Origin: Anaerosporomusa subterranea
Lineage (GTDB): Bacteria > Bacillota > Negativicutes > Sporomusales > Acetonemataceae
Assembly (NCBI RefSeq): GCF_001611555.1
Contig: NZ_LSGP01000001.1
Span: 124,001 to 188,000, forward strand
Length of the DNA stretch: 64,000 bases
Direction: 5' to 3'
A program made the translations under genes and the position numbers. Below, piece after piece: positions 1-9,099 of this stretch. Position 1 is the first letter of the stretch. Each line of letters starts with the position of its first letter. A model generated the notes under the pieces. That model saw only the letters and a program-made list of their open reading frames with translations. It made no database searches and was not told the origin of the DNA.

Positions 1-140
1 GGTGCGATAAGGATACGGTTCTGAATCGCCAAACGCAAGGAACGGAACACTAGCGCCACGAGACGCCACTAGCGCCACTAAGGACAGAAGAAAAGTTTGT
101 GTCGCTAGTGTATCGCTAGTGCCGCTTGTGTTCATCGTAC
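1..140. repeat. CGCTAGTG-type intergenic repeat
   Basis: This non-coding stretch holds several copies of ACTAGCGCCAC on the left and the opposite orientation, CGCTAGTG, on the right (around 112-125), so it can fold back on itself. The right-hand part, including GCTAGTGCCGCTTGTGTT, is nearly repeated at 58947-58977. It precedes the heptose kinase gene. It may be a mobile repeat remnant or a folded RNA; no coding potential is seen. Confidence 0.5.
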
Positions 141-190
141 TATAACAGTGGGGAGACTGACAATACACCGAGAAAGAGAGGCGGAGCCTG

Positions 191-1186
191 TTGAAAGATA
201 AATTGATCCGCTTGGTTGAGCAACTGCAGCAGAGAAAATTGATGGTCATCGGCGACGTCGTCGCTGATGTGTATTTGGAAGGGAAGATTTCACGTATTTC
301 CAGAGAAGCACCTGTGCTGGTGCTTGAACACACAGGCGAGACCGTCGTTCCCGGCGGCGCCGCTAATGTGGTTCATAATGCCGCTACCCTCGGCGGTGAG
401 GTCTTTGCAGTCGGCGTGGTTGGTGAAGATCAGCCAGGCAGAGTATTGAGTCAGATCTTGCGGCAAAAAGGGGTACATACAGATGGCTTTCTAACAGAGT
501 CGCCCCGGCCGACTGTCACCAAGACTCGTGTTATGGCCGGCGGGCAGGCAACTGTGCGGCAACAAGTTGTCCGCATCGACCGAGAGGACAAGTTGCCCTT
601 GTCTGGGACTTTGGAACAAAAGATTGTAGACTACATTCAGCAACATATTACCAAAATGGACGCAGTGGTTTTAAGCGATTACGGCAGTTTTACTGTTTCG
701 CCGCTAATTCGGACAACGGTGATTTCTGCTTGCCGCCAACATGGCATCCCTTGCATAGTGGACTCTCGCTATAATATTACCGATTTTACCGGCGTAAATT
801 TTGTCAAACAAAACGAAGCGGAGGCAGCAGCTGCAGTTGGTTTTTCACTCGATGATGACGAGGCTATTCAGAGGGCGGGCAACGAACTGCTCACCCGTCT
901 GCAGGCAGACGCTGTCTTGATTACTCGCGGTTCAGAAGGTATGACACTGGTGGAGCAAGGCGGTATAGCATCACATATTCCGGTGACAAATATCAGTGAG
1001 GTATATGATGTTAGCGGAGCCGGTGACACGGTAGTGGCTACTATGATGCTGGCGGTCGCCGCAGGAGCATCCCGTTTGGAGGCTGCTCAATTAGCCAATT
1101 ATGCGGCTGGAGTGGTTGTTCGCAAGCTTGGTACAGCCACATCAACACCACAAGAACTTAAACAGGCGATAGGAGAGACAAGATGA
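191..1186 (+). CDS. hldA: D-glycero-beta-D-manno-heptose-7-phosphate kinase (HldE N-terminal domain homologue)
   Basis: PfkB/ribokinase-family sugar kinase of 331 residues that phosphorylates heptose 7-phosphate at C1 in the ADP-heptose pathway feeding the LPS inner core. Visible features are the GD near residue 21, GGAANVVHNAATLGG near 55 (substrate site) and DVSGAGDTVV near 270 (catalytic Asp and anion hole). The start is TTG with a GGCGGAG ribosome site just upstream. The next gene overlaps by four bases and encodes the adenylyltransferase, so the two HldE activities are split into separate proteins here. Cytoplasmic. An outer membrane with heptose-containing LPS is the inference from context. 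Confidence 0.93.
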   Translation: MKDKLIRLVEQLQQRKLMVIGDVVADVYLEGKISRISREAPVLVLEHTGETVVPGGAANVVHNAATLGGEVFAVGVVGEDQPGRVLSQILRQKGVHTDGFLTESPRPTVTKTRVMAGGQATVRQQVVRIDREDKLPLSGTLEQKIVDYIQQHITKMDAVVLSDYGSFTVSPLIRTTVISACRQHGIPCIVDSRYNITDFTGVNFVKQNEAEAAAAVGFSLDDDEAIQRAGNELLTRLQADAVLITRGSEGMTLVEQGGIASHIPVTNISEVYDVSGAGDTVVATMMLAVAAGASRLEAAQLANYAAGVVVRKLGTATSTPQELKQAIGETR

Positions 1187-1650
1187 AAATTGTTCAGCGT
1201 GCAGACATCGCTGCGTTGGCGATGCAATTGAGAAGCCAAGGGCAGAAGATTGTTCTCACAAATGGCTGCTTTGATATTTTGCATGTTGGTCATGTGCGTT
1301 ACCTTAACGCAGCCCGTGAACTGGGCGACTGCCTGATTGTCGGACTGAACAGTGATGCGTCTGTACGTCAGTTGAAGGGACCAACACGGCCAGTTAATGA
1401 TGAAGCAGACAGAGCCGAAGTATTGGCAGGCTTGGCTGCGGTGGATTATGTTGTTGTGTTTTCTGAGGAAACTGCCGAAAGCCTAGTTGCCGAAGTTCAA
1501 CCGGCCATTTACGCCAAGGGAGGCGACTATTCGGTTGACCGTTTGCCAGAGGCTAAGATTGTAGCTGCGCATGGAGGCCAGACCATTTTGCTGCCAGAGG
1601 TAGCGGGTCGCTCAACAACAAATATGATTCATAAAATGGCGTCAGTGTGA
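1183..1650 (+). CDS. hldC: D-glycero-beta-D-manno-heptose 1-phosphate adenylyltransferase (HldE C-terminal domain homologue)
   Basis: Nucleotidyltransferase of 155 residues that transfers AMP from ATP to heptose 1-phosphate, giving ADP-heptose. The class signature is NGCFDILHVGHVRYL near residues 28-42, with the HxGH ATP site, and a late GRSTTNMI motif. The start codon overlaps the kinase stop (ATGA), which indicates translational coupling. In many Proteobacteria this domain is fused to the kinase; here it is a separate polypeptide. The heptosyltransferase gene follows after one base. Confidence 0.93.
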   Translation: MKIVQRADIAALAMQLRSQGQKIVLTNGCFDILHVGHVRYLNAARELGDCLIVGLNSDASVRQLKGPTRPVNDEADRAEVLAGLAAVDYVVVFSEETAESLVAEVQPAIYAKGGDYSVDRLPEAKIVAAHGGQTILLPEVAGRSTTNMIHKMASV

Positions 1651-1651
1651 G

Positions 1652-2689
1652 ATGATGAAAAGAATTTTGATTGTGAAACTGAGCGCAATCGGCGACGTCA
1701 TTCATGCACTGCCGGTGGCACACGCGCTAAAGAAAGGTTTTCCTGACTGCAAAATCACCTGGGTAGTGGAAAAGCCTGCGTTAGAGCTGGTTAAGGCTAA
1801 TGCTTATGTTGATGAAGTAATTGTTTTTGAAAAAGGCCAATGCAAAACCTGGAGTGGCATCCGACAGTATGCTCCAGGGTTTATTTCTGAACTGCGCCGG
1901 CGAAGGTTCGATCTATCATTAGATTTGCAGGGATTGTTTAAAAGCGCGGCTATCGCGTCATTGAGTGGTGCAACCGAGCGCCTCGTCTACTGCAATGCGC
2001 GCGAATTGAGCAACTGGATGGGAAAACGGGTTTGCGGGCCGAACCAAGGCGGGCACATTGTTGAGCAATACCTTGACGTGGTCAGGGCGCTTGGTGTCAA
2101 TTGCGGCAGCACCGATTTCGGTCTGACCATTCCTGACGAGGCTGCCGCTACGACCGAAACGCTTGCAAATTTTGCCGGTCTAGATATGACGCAAGACTAT
2201 GTCATTCTAGCGCCAGGGGCGAATTGGCCCAATAAACGTTGGCAGCCAGAACACTTCGCCGCTTTGGCGGACAAACTGTTTGATGACAAGCTGATTCCGG
2301 TTCTAATTGGCGGTCCGGGTGATGACTATTTTTCTAACGATATTTTAAAAGCGGCCTTGATTCCGCCAATTGACCTGACAGGCAGAACTACGCTGCTCGA
2401 GTTAGCTCAGCTTATTCGTCATGCGAAATTGGTCGTCGGCGGCGACACCGGTCCGGTGCACTTAGCGACAGCTCTGAACACGCCAGTTTTGATGCTGATG
2501 GGACCGACAAATCCCGAGCGCAACGGCCCCTATGGCAAAAGCAATGCGGTGCTTACAGTTCCGTACGAGTGCGCTGGCTGTTGGAAGCGGGAGTGTCGAT
2601 ATGGCAAGGAATGCCTGACAGTACTTAGTCCTGATGCTGTCTACCAAGAAGCGGTCAAGCTTTTGAAGGGCTCAACGATTATCGTATGA
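1652..2689 (+). CDS. ADP-heptose:LPS heptosyltransferase, glycosyltransferase family 9
   Basis: GT9-family protein of 345 residues that uses ADP-heptose to extend the lipid A-Kdo core at the cytoplasmic face of the inner membrane. Evidence is the N-terminal ILIVKLSAIGDVIHALPV block, PGANWPNKRWQPEHFA near residue 187, and the donor-binding segment GGDTGPVHLATALNTPVL near 260. A Cys-containing tail (CAGCWKRECRYGKEC) near residue 305 is typical of clostridial and Negativicute members. It may begin at the first ATG or at the adjacent second one. Whether it is heptosyltransferase I or II cannot be told from sequence. Confidence 0.9.
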   Translation: MMKRILIVKLSAIGDVIHALPVAHALKKGFPDCKITWVVEKPALELVKANAYVDEVIVFEKGQCKTWSGIRQYAPGFISELRRRRFDLSLDLQGLFKSAAIASLSGATERLVYCNARELSNWMGKRVCGPNQGGHIVEQYLDVVRALGVNCGSTDFGLTIPDEAAATTETLANFAGLDMTQDYVILAPGANWPNKRWQPEHFAALADKLFDDKLIPVLIGGPGDDYFSNDILKAALIPPIDLTGRTTLLELAQLIRHAKLVVGGDTGPVHLATALNTPVLMLMGPTNPERNGPYGKSNAVLTVPYECAGCWKRECRYGKECLTVLSPDAVYQEAVKLLKGSTIIV

Positions 2690-3957
2690 GATTACGGCGT
2701 ATAGGACCATTTTTCTGCGTTGTGGCAGCTCTGGTTATTCTAATCAGCGTCGGCTTTTCGCCAACTTTGCTGGCTGAAAGCATTGAAAACGCCTCAACCC
2801 CAAAACATATCACTCTCACCTGGACAGGCGACACCCAAACCACTCAGACAATTACCTGGCAAACCGATGAACCGGTCACAGGACAAGTCCGGTTTGCGAA
2901 AAAAGGCGAATCAGAAATGCTGCCGGACGGGGCGACAAGAATCTCCTCTCACATGCAGCCTGTCACCACTAACCAGGGAATCCGCTATATTCATAGTGCT
3001 ACCCTGACTGGGCTCAAGTCTGGCGGGCACTATATCTATCAGGTAAGCGGCGGTTCAGCCTGGAGTGAGCAGAAGACGTTTACCACAGCCCGCATAGATA
3101 GTAAAGAATTTACATTTCTTGTCTTTGGCGATTCGCAAAGTATTAATTACGATACATGGCGATCGACATTGCAGTATGCCCATCAGGCCCATCCCCGTGC
3201 AGCCTTTATCACCAACGTAGGGGATCTGGTGGATGTGGGGCAGGATTATGCCCAGTGGCATTCCTGGTTTACCGCAGGCAAAGGAATTATTGACTCGATA
3301 CCGGTAATGCCAATACCGGGAAACCATGAATCCTATACGGTGGAACGGAAGTTTTCCATGCCTACGTTGTTTACCTCACAGTTTTCGCTGCCGCTGAATG
3401 GCCCGGAGGGAATGCAAGAACAAGCCTATTCGTTTGATTATGGGGATGTTCATTTTGTCATGCTCGATAGCCAAGCGGGCGAACAAAAGCAGTTTTTGCC
3501 TGATCTGCTTGCTAGGCAGAAGGTTTGGCTGGAAAAGGACTTAGCTCAGACAACAAAGCGCTTTACGATTGTTTTCATTCATCGCCCATTGTATGACAAT
3601 AAAACGTTTCGGGACAATATTGCGATTCGTGAAATCCTTACGCCGCTATTTGATGCACATCAGGTCGACGTGGTTTTTACCGGACATGATCATGTATATG
3701 CCCGAACTTATCCGGTGCGTGACAGTGAGGTTAGCCCTGACGGCACCATATATGTGGCGACTGGCAGAAGCGGTTCGAAATCCTATTCGACAGTAACAGC
3801 AAATCCGCTAAATGAGTTTTTTTATAATCCGCAAGATGAGCCGAATTATCTCATCGTGGCAGTAACGGCTGACAGCATCTCTGTAAAGGCGTTTAAACAA
3901 AGCGGGACACTGATTGACGCTTGGGCGGTAAATAAGCGGCAACAAATCGCGAACTAA
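2686..3957 (+). CDS. exported purple-acid-phosphatase-like metallophosphoesterase
   Basis: 423-residue protein with an N-terminal signal segment (hydrophobic residues about 8-28), a fibronectin-like purple acid phosphatase N-terminal domain (about 38-135) and a calcineurin-type metallophosphoesterase domain. Metal-ligand motifs are FGDSQ, GDLVD, PGNHE, FIHRPLY and TGHDHVYART. It overlaps the heptosyltransferase stop by four bases, so it belongs to the LPS operon. Likely periplasmic or envelope-located; the substrate is unknown. The stop codon lies in a perfect 36-base palindrome. Confidence 0.85.
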   Translation: MRLRRIGPFFCVVAALVILISVGFSPTLLAESIENASTPKHITLTWTGDTQTTQTITWQTDEPVTGQVRFAKKGESEMLPDGATRISSHMQPVTTNQGIRYIHSATLTGLKSGGHYIYQVSGGSAWSEQKTFTTARIDSKEFTFLVFGDSQSINYDTWRSTLQYAHQAHPRAAFITNVGDLVDVGQDYAQWHSWFTAGKGIIDSIPVMPIPGNHESYTVERKFSMPTLFTSQFSLPLNGPEGMQEQAYSFDYGDVHFVMLDSQAGEQKQFLPDLLARQKVWLEKDLAQTTKRFTIVFIHRPLYDNKTFRDNIAIREILTPLFDAHQVDVVFTGHDHVYARTYPVRDSEVSPDGTIYVATGRSGSKSYSTVTANPLNEFFYNPQDEPNYLIVAVTADSISVKAFKQSGTLIDAWAVNKRQQIAN

Positions 3958-3986
3958 TAAGAGCAGGGCCCTGCTCTTATTAGTTC
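3951..3986. terminator. perfect 36-bp palindrome, bidirectional terminator
   Basis: GAACTAATAAGAGCAGGG is followed immediately by its exact reverse complement, so every base can pair (18 bp, with a few central bases forced into a loop). It overlaps the phosphoesterase stop codon and sits between convergent genes (LPS operon rightward, rubrerythrin leftward). Flanking T-runs are weak. Termination in both directions is the simplest reading. Confidence 0.7.
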
Positions 3987-4056
3987 GGAAAATTAACTCC
4001 CAGGACGTTCAGAACCCCCAGGTGTTGTTGCCTATGAGGCTAGCAATTTGCTCCCG

Positions 4057-4641
4057 CTAGTAGGTTTCGACAAACACTTCGAAGTATCCCTGAGGATGCG
4101 CGCAAGCCGGACAACCTTTAGGTGCTTCCGGACCTTCATGAATATAGCCGCAGTTGGCGCATTTCCACTGAACAACGGTATCTTTCTTGAATACGCTGCC
4201 GTTTTCGATATTTGCGTACAACTTACGATATCTGGCTTCATGGTGCTTCTCAACTTTGGCGATCTCACGGAAAACAAAAGCGATTACGGGGAAGCCTTCG
4301 GCGTCAGCTTCATCGGCAAATGCAGGGTAGAGGTCGGCCCATTCTTCATGTTCACCGTCAGCTGCTGATTTAAGGTTGGCTCTCGTATCTGCCAATCCGA
4401 CCGGGAAGTTGGCAGTAATTTCGACCATTTCACCTTCCAGGCATTCAACTAGAAATTTAAAGAAGCGCTTGGCGTGTTCTTTTTCGTTATCAGCGGTTTC
4501 AGTGAACAGATTGGAGATTTGGACGTAGCCTTCTTTCTTGGCAACAGACGAATAATATGTATAACGATTTCTTGCCTGAGACTCGCCTGCGAAGGCTTTC
4601 ATTAGATTCTCCGCTGTTTTTGTGCCTTTTAGTGACTTCAT
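4057..4641 (-). CDS. rbr: rubrerythrin
   Basis: Non-haem di-iron peroxidase of 194 residues that reduces hydrogen peroxide in anaerobes. The N-terminal ferritin-like domain carries [24 protein letters not shown] and [14 protein letters not shown], which supply the iron-binding Glu and His residues. The C-terminal rubredoxin-like domain has [12 protein letters not shown] and [11 protein letters not shown], the FeS4 site. The ATG at 4641 is chosen because GGAGGG lies eight bases upstream; a longer reading frame lacks a ribosome site. It is monocistronic, bounded by the palindrome at 3951 and the hairpin at 4751. Confidence 0.96.
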   Translation of the reverse strand: MKSLKGTKTAENLMKAFAGESQARNRYTYYSSVAKKEGYVQISNLFTETADNEKEHAKRFFKFLVECLEGEMVEITANFPVGLADTRANLKSAADGEHEEWADLYPAFADEADAEGFPVIAFVFREIAKVEKHHEARYRKLYANIENGSVFKKDTVVQWKCANCGYIHEGPEAPKGCPACAHPQGYFEVFVETY

Positions 4642-4750
4642 TATGCATCCCTCCAGTTTTATTGTTATAGTATTCTTATTCGACATTAATTCTCGAAATC
4701 CTTGGTATTTTTTTCACATAGAGTATTCAGTAAGCCGTCTGGTGGATACT

Positions 4751-4795
4751 GTTATGCCCCCAACTACCAGACAAGTTAGTAGTTGGGGGCATAAC
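4751..4795. terminator. 17-bp stem hairpin terminator
   Basis: GTTATGCCCCCAACTAC (4751-4767) pairs perfectly with 4779-4795 around an 11-base loop. It lies just past the stop of the leftward thioesterase gene. No strong T-run follows, so termination is inferred from position and stability. Confidence 0.65.
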
Positions 4796-4804
4796 AAGTC
4801 TACC

Positions 4805-5197
4805 TTACTTTTTGCTTTGTGCTTTCTCCATAAACTTTTTCACATCAATGATATAACGCTCATGGATTCCCTCGCCGATTTTTTCCTTGTCGTCAAAGGC
4901 TTCCATCTTAAAGGTCAACCGTTTGCCGGCCACTTCAATAAGCTCGGCTGTTGCGCGGACACCCAGTCCGATCGGGGTTGCTGCCAGATGGCGGACATCA
5001 AGACGAATCCCCACAGTTGCCATGCCTTCCGGCAGATGAGGATCAACTGCAGCCAGACAAGTTCCTTCCATCAGACCGACCATCGCCGGTGTTGCGTAGA
5101 CGGCGGCACTGCCGCTGCCATAACGCATGGCCGTATTGTCAGGAGTTACCTGTTCTTGTTTTTCCGCAGTCATGCCAACGGTAAGATTGAATTCCAT
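4805..5197 (-). CDS. hotdog-fold thioesterase family protein (fluoroacetyl-CoA thioesterase-like)
   Basis: 130-residue protein resembling the FlK-like group of hotdog thioesterases, which hydrolyse small acyl-CoAs. Supporting segments are TPAMVGLMEGTCLAAVDPHL near residue 35, the GIRLDVRHLAATPIG stretch (conserved His and Thr region) and a C-terminal sheet ending in ERYIIDVKKF. The ATG at 5197 has GAGGTG four bases upstream; a longer frame with a TTG start would swallow that site. Monocistronic. The physiological substrate is unknown; it could be a housekeeping acyl-CoA thioesterase. Confidence 0.8.
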   Translation of the reverse strand: MEFNLTVGMTAEKQEQVTPDNTAMRYGSGSAAVYATPAMVGLMEGTCLAAVDPHLPEGMATVGIRLDVRHLAATPIGLGVRATAELIEVAGKRLTFKMEAFDDKEKIGEGIHERYIIDVKKFMEKAQSKK

Positions 5198-5344
5198 AGC
5201 ACACCTCAAATCTAATTTTAGTTATATTGTAGCAAAGCTTCCATAACAAGACAATCCTCCTCCGGGCGTTGATAGAGCCCCATCTACGACGCACACGGAT
5301 GCGCTAGTGTCGAATGTGCCAAGGATGGTATAGCATTCGTGCCG

Positions 5345-5600
5345 ACGTACCCGCAAGGAGTATGCCGCCAACTCCATTGAACAAGACGTTCAGGTGCTGC
5401 GAAGGCCGTGGACGGCCGAGAGCAGCGAAGGCGCTAAAACGCCAAGAGGTGCGCAATCAGGCCAGCCATCCCATTGCTAGCGTACCCTTTAGTACGCTTC
5501 ACTGCTGGGGCGGCTGGCCCGCCTACGGTTCTGTATAGTTAGCGCCTTCAATTTTCTGCTAGCTCATATGCAACGGTCTAGAACTGTTTGAACGCCCTGG
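5345..5600. repeat. structured dispersed element, copy 1
   Basis: About 240 bases that recur at 44845-45080. Shared blocks are TATGCCGCCAACTCCATTGA near 5361, GACGTTCAGGTG near 5391, TGCGCAATC near 5450, GCTAGCGTAC near 5476 and GAACGCCCTG near 5590. Between them, GGCCAGCC (5460-5467) pairs with 5512-5519, CCCA with TGGG (5470-5473/5506-5509), and AGCGTAC with GTACGCT (5479-5485/5492-5498). The outer stem sequence differs wholly from copy 2, yet both are paired. Nothing coding is supported here. The rest of the 5198-5646 gap shows nothing else clear. Confidence 0.65.
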
Positions 5601-5646
5601 GAGAACGAGGTTTCTCGACAGTCTGAGAGTCTCTTATAGGCGCGCC

Positions 5647-5844
5647 TCAGTCTTCTGATTGGAGAACATCCTGTCTGAAGTCGACTTCCTTATCTGCCAG
5701 AGCGCTGTTTGCGGCATCGACAAATTCATCTGCTGTTTTGCGGTTGGCAAACGGACCTTCTTGTTTGTCTTCCTCAAAGTGTACGGCATAGAAACCGTGC
5801 TCTTGCTTAACAGCTCGCCAAGGTCCAGCTTTTGGTATTGTCAT
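5647..5844 (-). CDS. small hypothetical protein, 65 residues
   Basis: Short cytoplasmic protein rich in Lys, Glu and Asp. I do not assign a function. It resembles small DUF2188-like proteins in having an aromatic/basic start (WRAVKQEHGFYAVHF) and a later NRKTADEFVDAANSAL helix. The ATG at 5844 has a good ribosome site (GGAGGTG, eight bases upstream). It faces away from the Fur-controlled gene at 5969. Confidence 0.65.
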   Translation of the reverse strand: MTIPKAGPWRAVKQEHGFYAVHFEEDKQEGPFANRKTADEFVDAANSALADKEVDFRQDVLQSED

Positions 5845-5895
5845 TTTAAAACACCTCCGCTGTTAGTATTGCATCGTGTCTTTCGCCGTATCCAC

Positions 5896-5950
5896 TTGTA
5901 TTTTGATTGGATATGGGTATAATGGAACCATGATAATGATAACGATTTTC
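5896..5950 (+). promoter_or_regulatory. sigma-70 promoter with overlapping Fur box
   Basis: TTGTAT (5896-5901) and TATAAT (5918-5923) are 16 bases apart. The 19-mer at 5932-5950, GATAATGATAACGATTTTC, matches the classical Fur box GATAATGATAATCATTATC at 16 of 19 positions and covers the expected transcription start. This predicts iron-dependent repression of the small gene at 5969. Confidence 0.7.
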
Positions 5951-5968
5951 AATTATAGGGGGGATACT

Positions 5969-6136
5969 ATGGAAGATCTACATACCCTGTGTGTAGACAA
6001 ATCGTCCTGCAAAGCGGCAATGGATAAACAAAAGGTTCATGTTCATGCCTTGACTAAAGACAGCTTTAAAAAGGCGTATCAGCAAGGCGAGACTAACCAA
6101 GATTCTAAAGAACAGACGACAAGCAAAACAGAATAA
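5969..6136 (+). CDS. small hydrophilic protein, 55 residues, Fur-regulated
   Basis: Starts at the ATG behind a strong G-rich ribosome site (AGGGGGGA). The protein begins MEDLHTLCVDKSSCKAAMDK with two Cys (residues 8 and 14), then HVHAL, and ends in a polar Gln/Thr/Lys tail. No signal peptide or membrane segment. I do not recognise the family. The upstream Fur box suggests a role in iron limitation, for instance in iron trafficking or as a small regulator; that is inference. It converges on nifV. Confidence 0.65.
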   Translation: MEDLHTLCVDKSSCKAAMDKQKVHVHALTKDSFKKAYQQGETNQDSKEQTTSKTE

Positions 6137-6159
6137 CGTAATGCGATGTGCGACCCAGG

Positions 6160-7344
6160 TTATGTTAGGTGCTTGTTTGCATGTGATTGCTGCTCATAGC
6201 GTGGCAGCCACTCGGCGACAAGCCGATCCAATTCGGCAGGCGATGGTGAACGCTTGAGCTCAACTGTTTTTGCGCGAATCTGTGGGAGCAGGTAAGCGGC
6301 AAAGCCTGATTCAGCCAAAATTCCCAGACTCTGCAGTCGGTGTTCGACGGCAGAGGTGCCGGAATGCTTGCCGATGATGATTTTGCGTTTTAAGCCGACT
6401 TCCTCTGGTGCGAATGCCTCGTAGAGTGAGTGTGACTTTAAGATGCCATCAGTATGTATCCCTGACTCGTGATGGAAAACATTGCTGCCGACGATGGCCT
6501 TATCCACAGGTAAAGTTCGATCAGAGGCTTTGGCCGTAAATTCGCAAAGGGGTCTCAATTTAGTGCTGTCATAGGGTAGGTTCATCTGGCAGGTCTGTCT
6601 CAGCGCGAAGATCACTTCCTCAAGCGCGGCATTGCCAGCCCTCTCACCAAGTCCATTGACTGTACAGTCGATGAATCTGGCACCTCCCAGAAAGCCGGCT
6701 ACCGCATTAGCTGTTGCCATACCAAAATCATTATGAGTATGTATCTCAACGTCGATATCTATCTGTTCACGCAACCATTTGATTTGTTCAAATACGGCAA
6801 TAGGATTGAGCAGTCCGATCGTATCGCAATAGCGCAATCTCTGCGCTCCTGCCTGTTTAACTGCCTGTGCGTATTGAAGCAGAAAAGAGTTGTCACTTCT
6901 CGAAGCATCCTCAGCCCCTACGGAAATGTAAAGTCCTTCGCGTTTTGCATACTCAACAGCCTTTACGGTATTTTCAAGAACAGCTTCTCTGGATGAGCGC
7001 AACTTATGATGAATATGGATGTCTGAGGTTGGACTGGAGATTTCTACAGCATCTACCCCGCAGGCAATACAGGCCTGAACATCTGAAATTGCGGCTCTGG
7101 CCCAGCCTAAGATACTGGCCTGCAAGTTGAGGCGGACAATTGCCTTGATGGCATCTGATTCTTCTTTGCCCATGATGGGAATGCCTGCCTCGATCTGCTC
7201 CACGCCGATTTCGTCAAGCAGTTGGGCGATGCGTACTTTCTCCTGATGGGAAAAAACTACTCCTGCCGTTTGTTCCCCATCCCGCAAAGTAGTATCCACT
7301 AGATAAACAGCTTTAGTCTCAGCAACTCTTTTCGTGGGCAGCAT
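6160..7344 (-). CDS. nifV: homocitrate synthase
   Basis: Condenses acetyl-CoA and 2-oxoglutarate to homocitrate, the organic ligand of FeMo-cofactor. The 394-residue DRE-TIM metallolyase has VDTTLRDGEQTAGVVF near residue 17 (catalytic Arg-Asp), an HTHNDFGMATANA metal-binding pair near 200, and GLGERAGNAALEEV. The ATG at 7344 is preceded by AAAGGAGG at a suitable distance; an ATG three codons earlier abuts that site and is unlikely. It is transcribed away from the nifHDK operon. A 2-isopropylmalate synthase is possible by family, but location and length favour NifV. Confidence 0.93.
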   Translation of the reverse strand: MLPTKRVAETKAVYLVDTTLRDGEQTAGVVFSHQEKVRIAQLLDEIGVEQIEAGIPIMGKEESDAIKAIVRLNLQASILGWARAAISDVQACIACGVDAVEISSPTSDIHIHHKLRSSREAVLENTVKAVEYAKREGLYISVGAEDASRSDNSFLLQYAQAVKQAGAQRLRYCDTIGLLNPIAVFEQIKWLREQIDIDVEIHTHNDFGMATANAVAGFLGGARFIDCTVNGLGERAGNAALEEVIFALRQTCQMNLPYDSTKLRPLCEFTAKASDRTLPVDKAIVGSNVFHHESGIHTDGILKSHSLYEAFAPEEVGLKRKIIIGKHSGTSAVEHRLQSLGILAESGFAAYLLPQIRAKTVELKRSPSPAELDRLVAEWLPRYEQQSHANKHLT

Positions 7345-7391
7345 GCTCCTCATCCTCCTTTGTCAGTATTGCAGTAATAGTTTTGAGTACC

Positions 7392-7421
7392 ATATTACTT
7401 TGAAGGTGATAATTTTGTCAA
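7392..7421 (-). promoter_or_regulatory. nifV promoter
   Basis: On the minus strand, TTGACA (7416-7421) and TAATAT (7392-7397) are 18 bases apart, a good vegetative-type promoter about 50 bases upstream of the nifV start. No -24/-12 sigma-54 pattern was seen between nifV and nifH. Confidence 0.6.
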
Positions 7422-7505
7422 CGCATGCTTATTCAATAAAGACAGAGGTACTCCACGAAATGATTTTGTGTATAGATTTAATGTTCTGACTATTAGTGAG
7501 AGGTA

Positions 7506-7534
7506 TTGCCCTAATAAATAATGTATGCTATACT
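7506..7534 (+). promoter_or_regulatory. nifH operon promoter candidate
   Basis: TTGCCC (7506-7511) and TATACT (7529-7534) are 17 bases apart. The expected transcript start near 7541 would give a leader of about 360 bases before nifH. It is sigma-70-like rather than the NifA/sigma-54 arrangement of Proteobacteria. Confidence 0.55.
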
Positions 7535-7540
7535 CAATTC

Positions 7541-8719
<1,179 letters not shown>

Positions 8720-8757
8720 GTCTAGCGCAATACAAATAAACTATTGGAGGGAAAAAC

Positions 8758-9084
8758 ATGTTAATGGTTAGAGCAATTATTCGGCCGGAAAAGAAAGAGG
8801 AAGTATTGTCTGAGTTATCGCGAGCCGGTTTTCATGCAGCAACAGTCGTAGATGTTGTCGGACGTGGCAAGCAAAAGGGAATCAAGATCAGCGGTATCGT
8901 CTATGATGAGATTCCTAAAGCGATGCTGATGATGGCCATCCGTGATGAAGATAAGGAAGAGATGGTGCGTTTGATCATAAAATATGCTAGAACCAGTGAG
9001 CAAGGCGCCTATGGTGATGGTAAAGTCTTTATCAGCCCGATTGAAGAAGTCTACACCATTTCCAGTGGTATTCCCAGCCTATAA
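8758..9084 (+). CDS. nifI1: PII-family nitrogenase regulator NifI1
   Basis: GlnB-like protein of 108 residues that, with NifI2, binds and inhibits dinitrogenase when fixed nitrogen is sufficient, relieved by 2-oxoglutarate (known for methanogens). It has the PII start MLMVRAIIRPEKKEEVLSEL, the T-loop region VVGRGKQKGIKISG, and the C-terminal YGDGKVFISPIEEVYTI. TTGGAGGG lies upstream of the ATG. Position between nifH and nifD is diagnostic for NifI rather than GlnB. Confidence 0.95.
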   Translation: MLMVRAIIRPEKKEEVLSELSRAGFHAATVVDVVGRGKQKGIKISGIVYDEIPKAMLMMAIRDEDKEEMVRLIIKYARTSEQGAYGDGKVFISPIEEVYTISSGIPSL

Positions 9085-9099
9085 GAAGGAGGGCTAAAG

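Noticed and set aside
5314-5538. 74-codon reading frame
   Set aside because: It runs through the dispersed structured element, with no ribosome site and no counterpart frame in the second copy.
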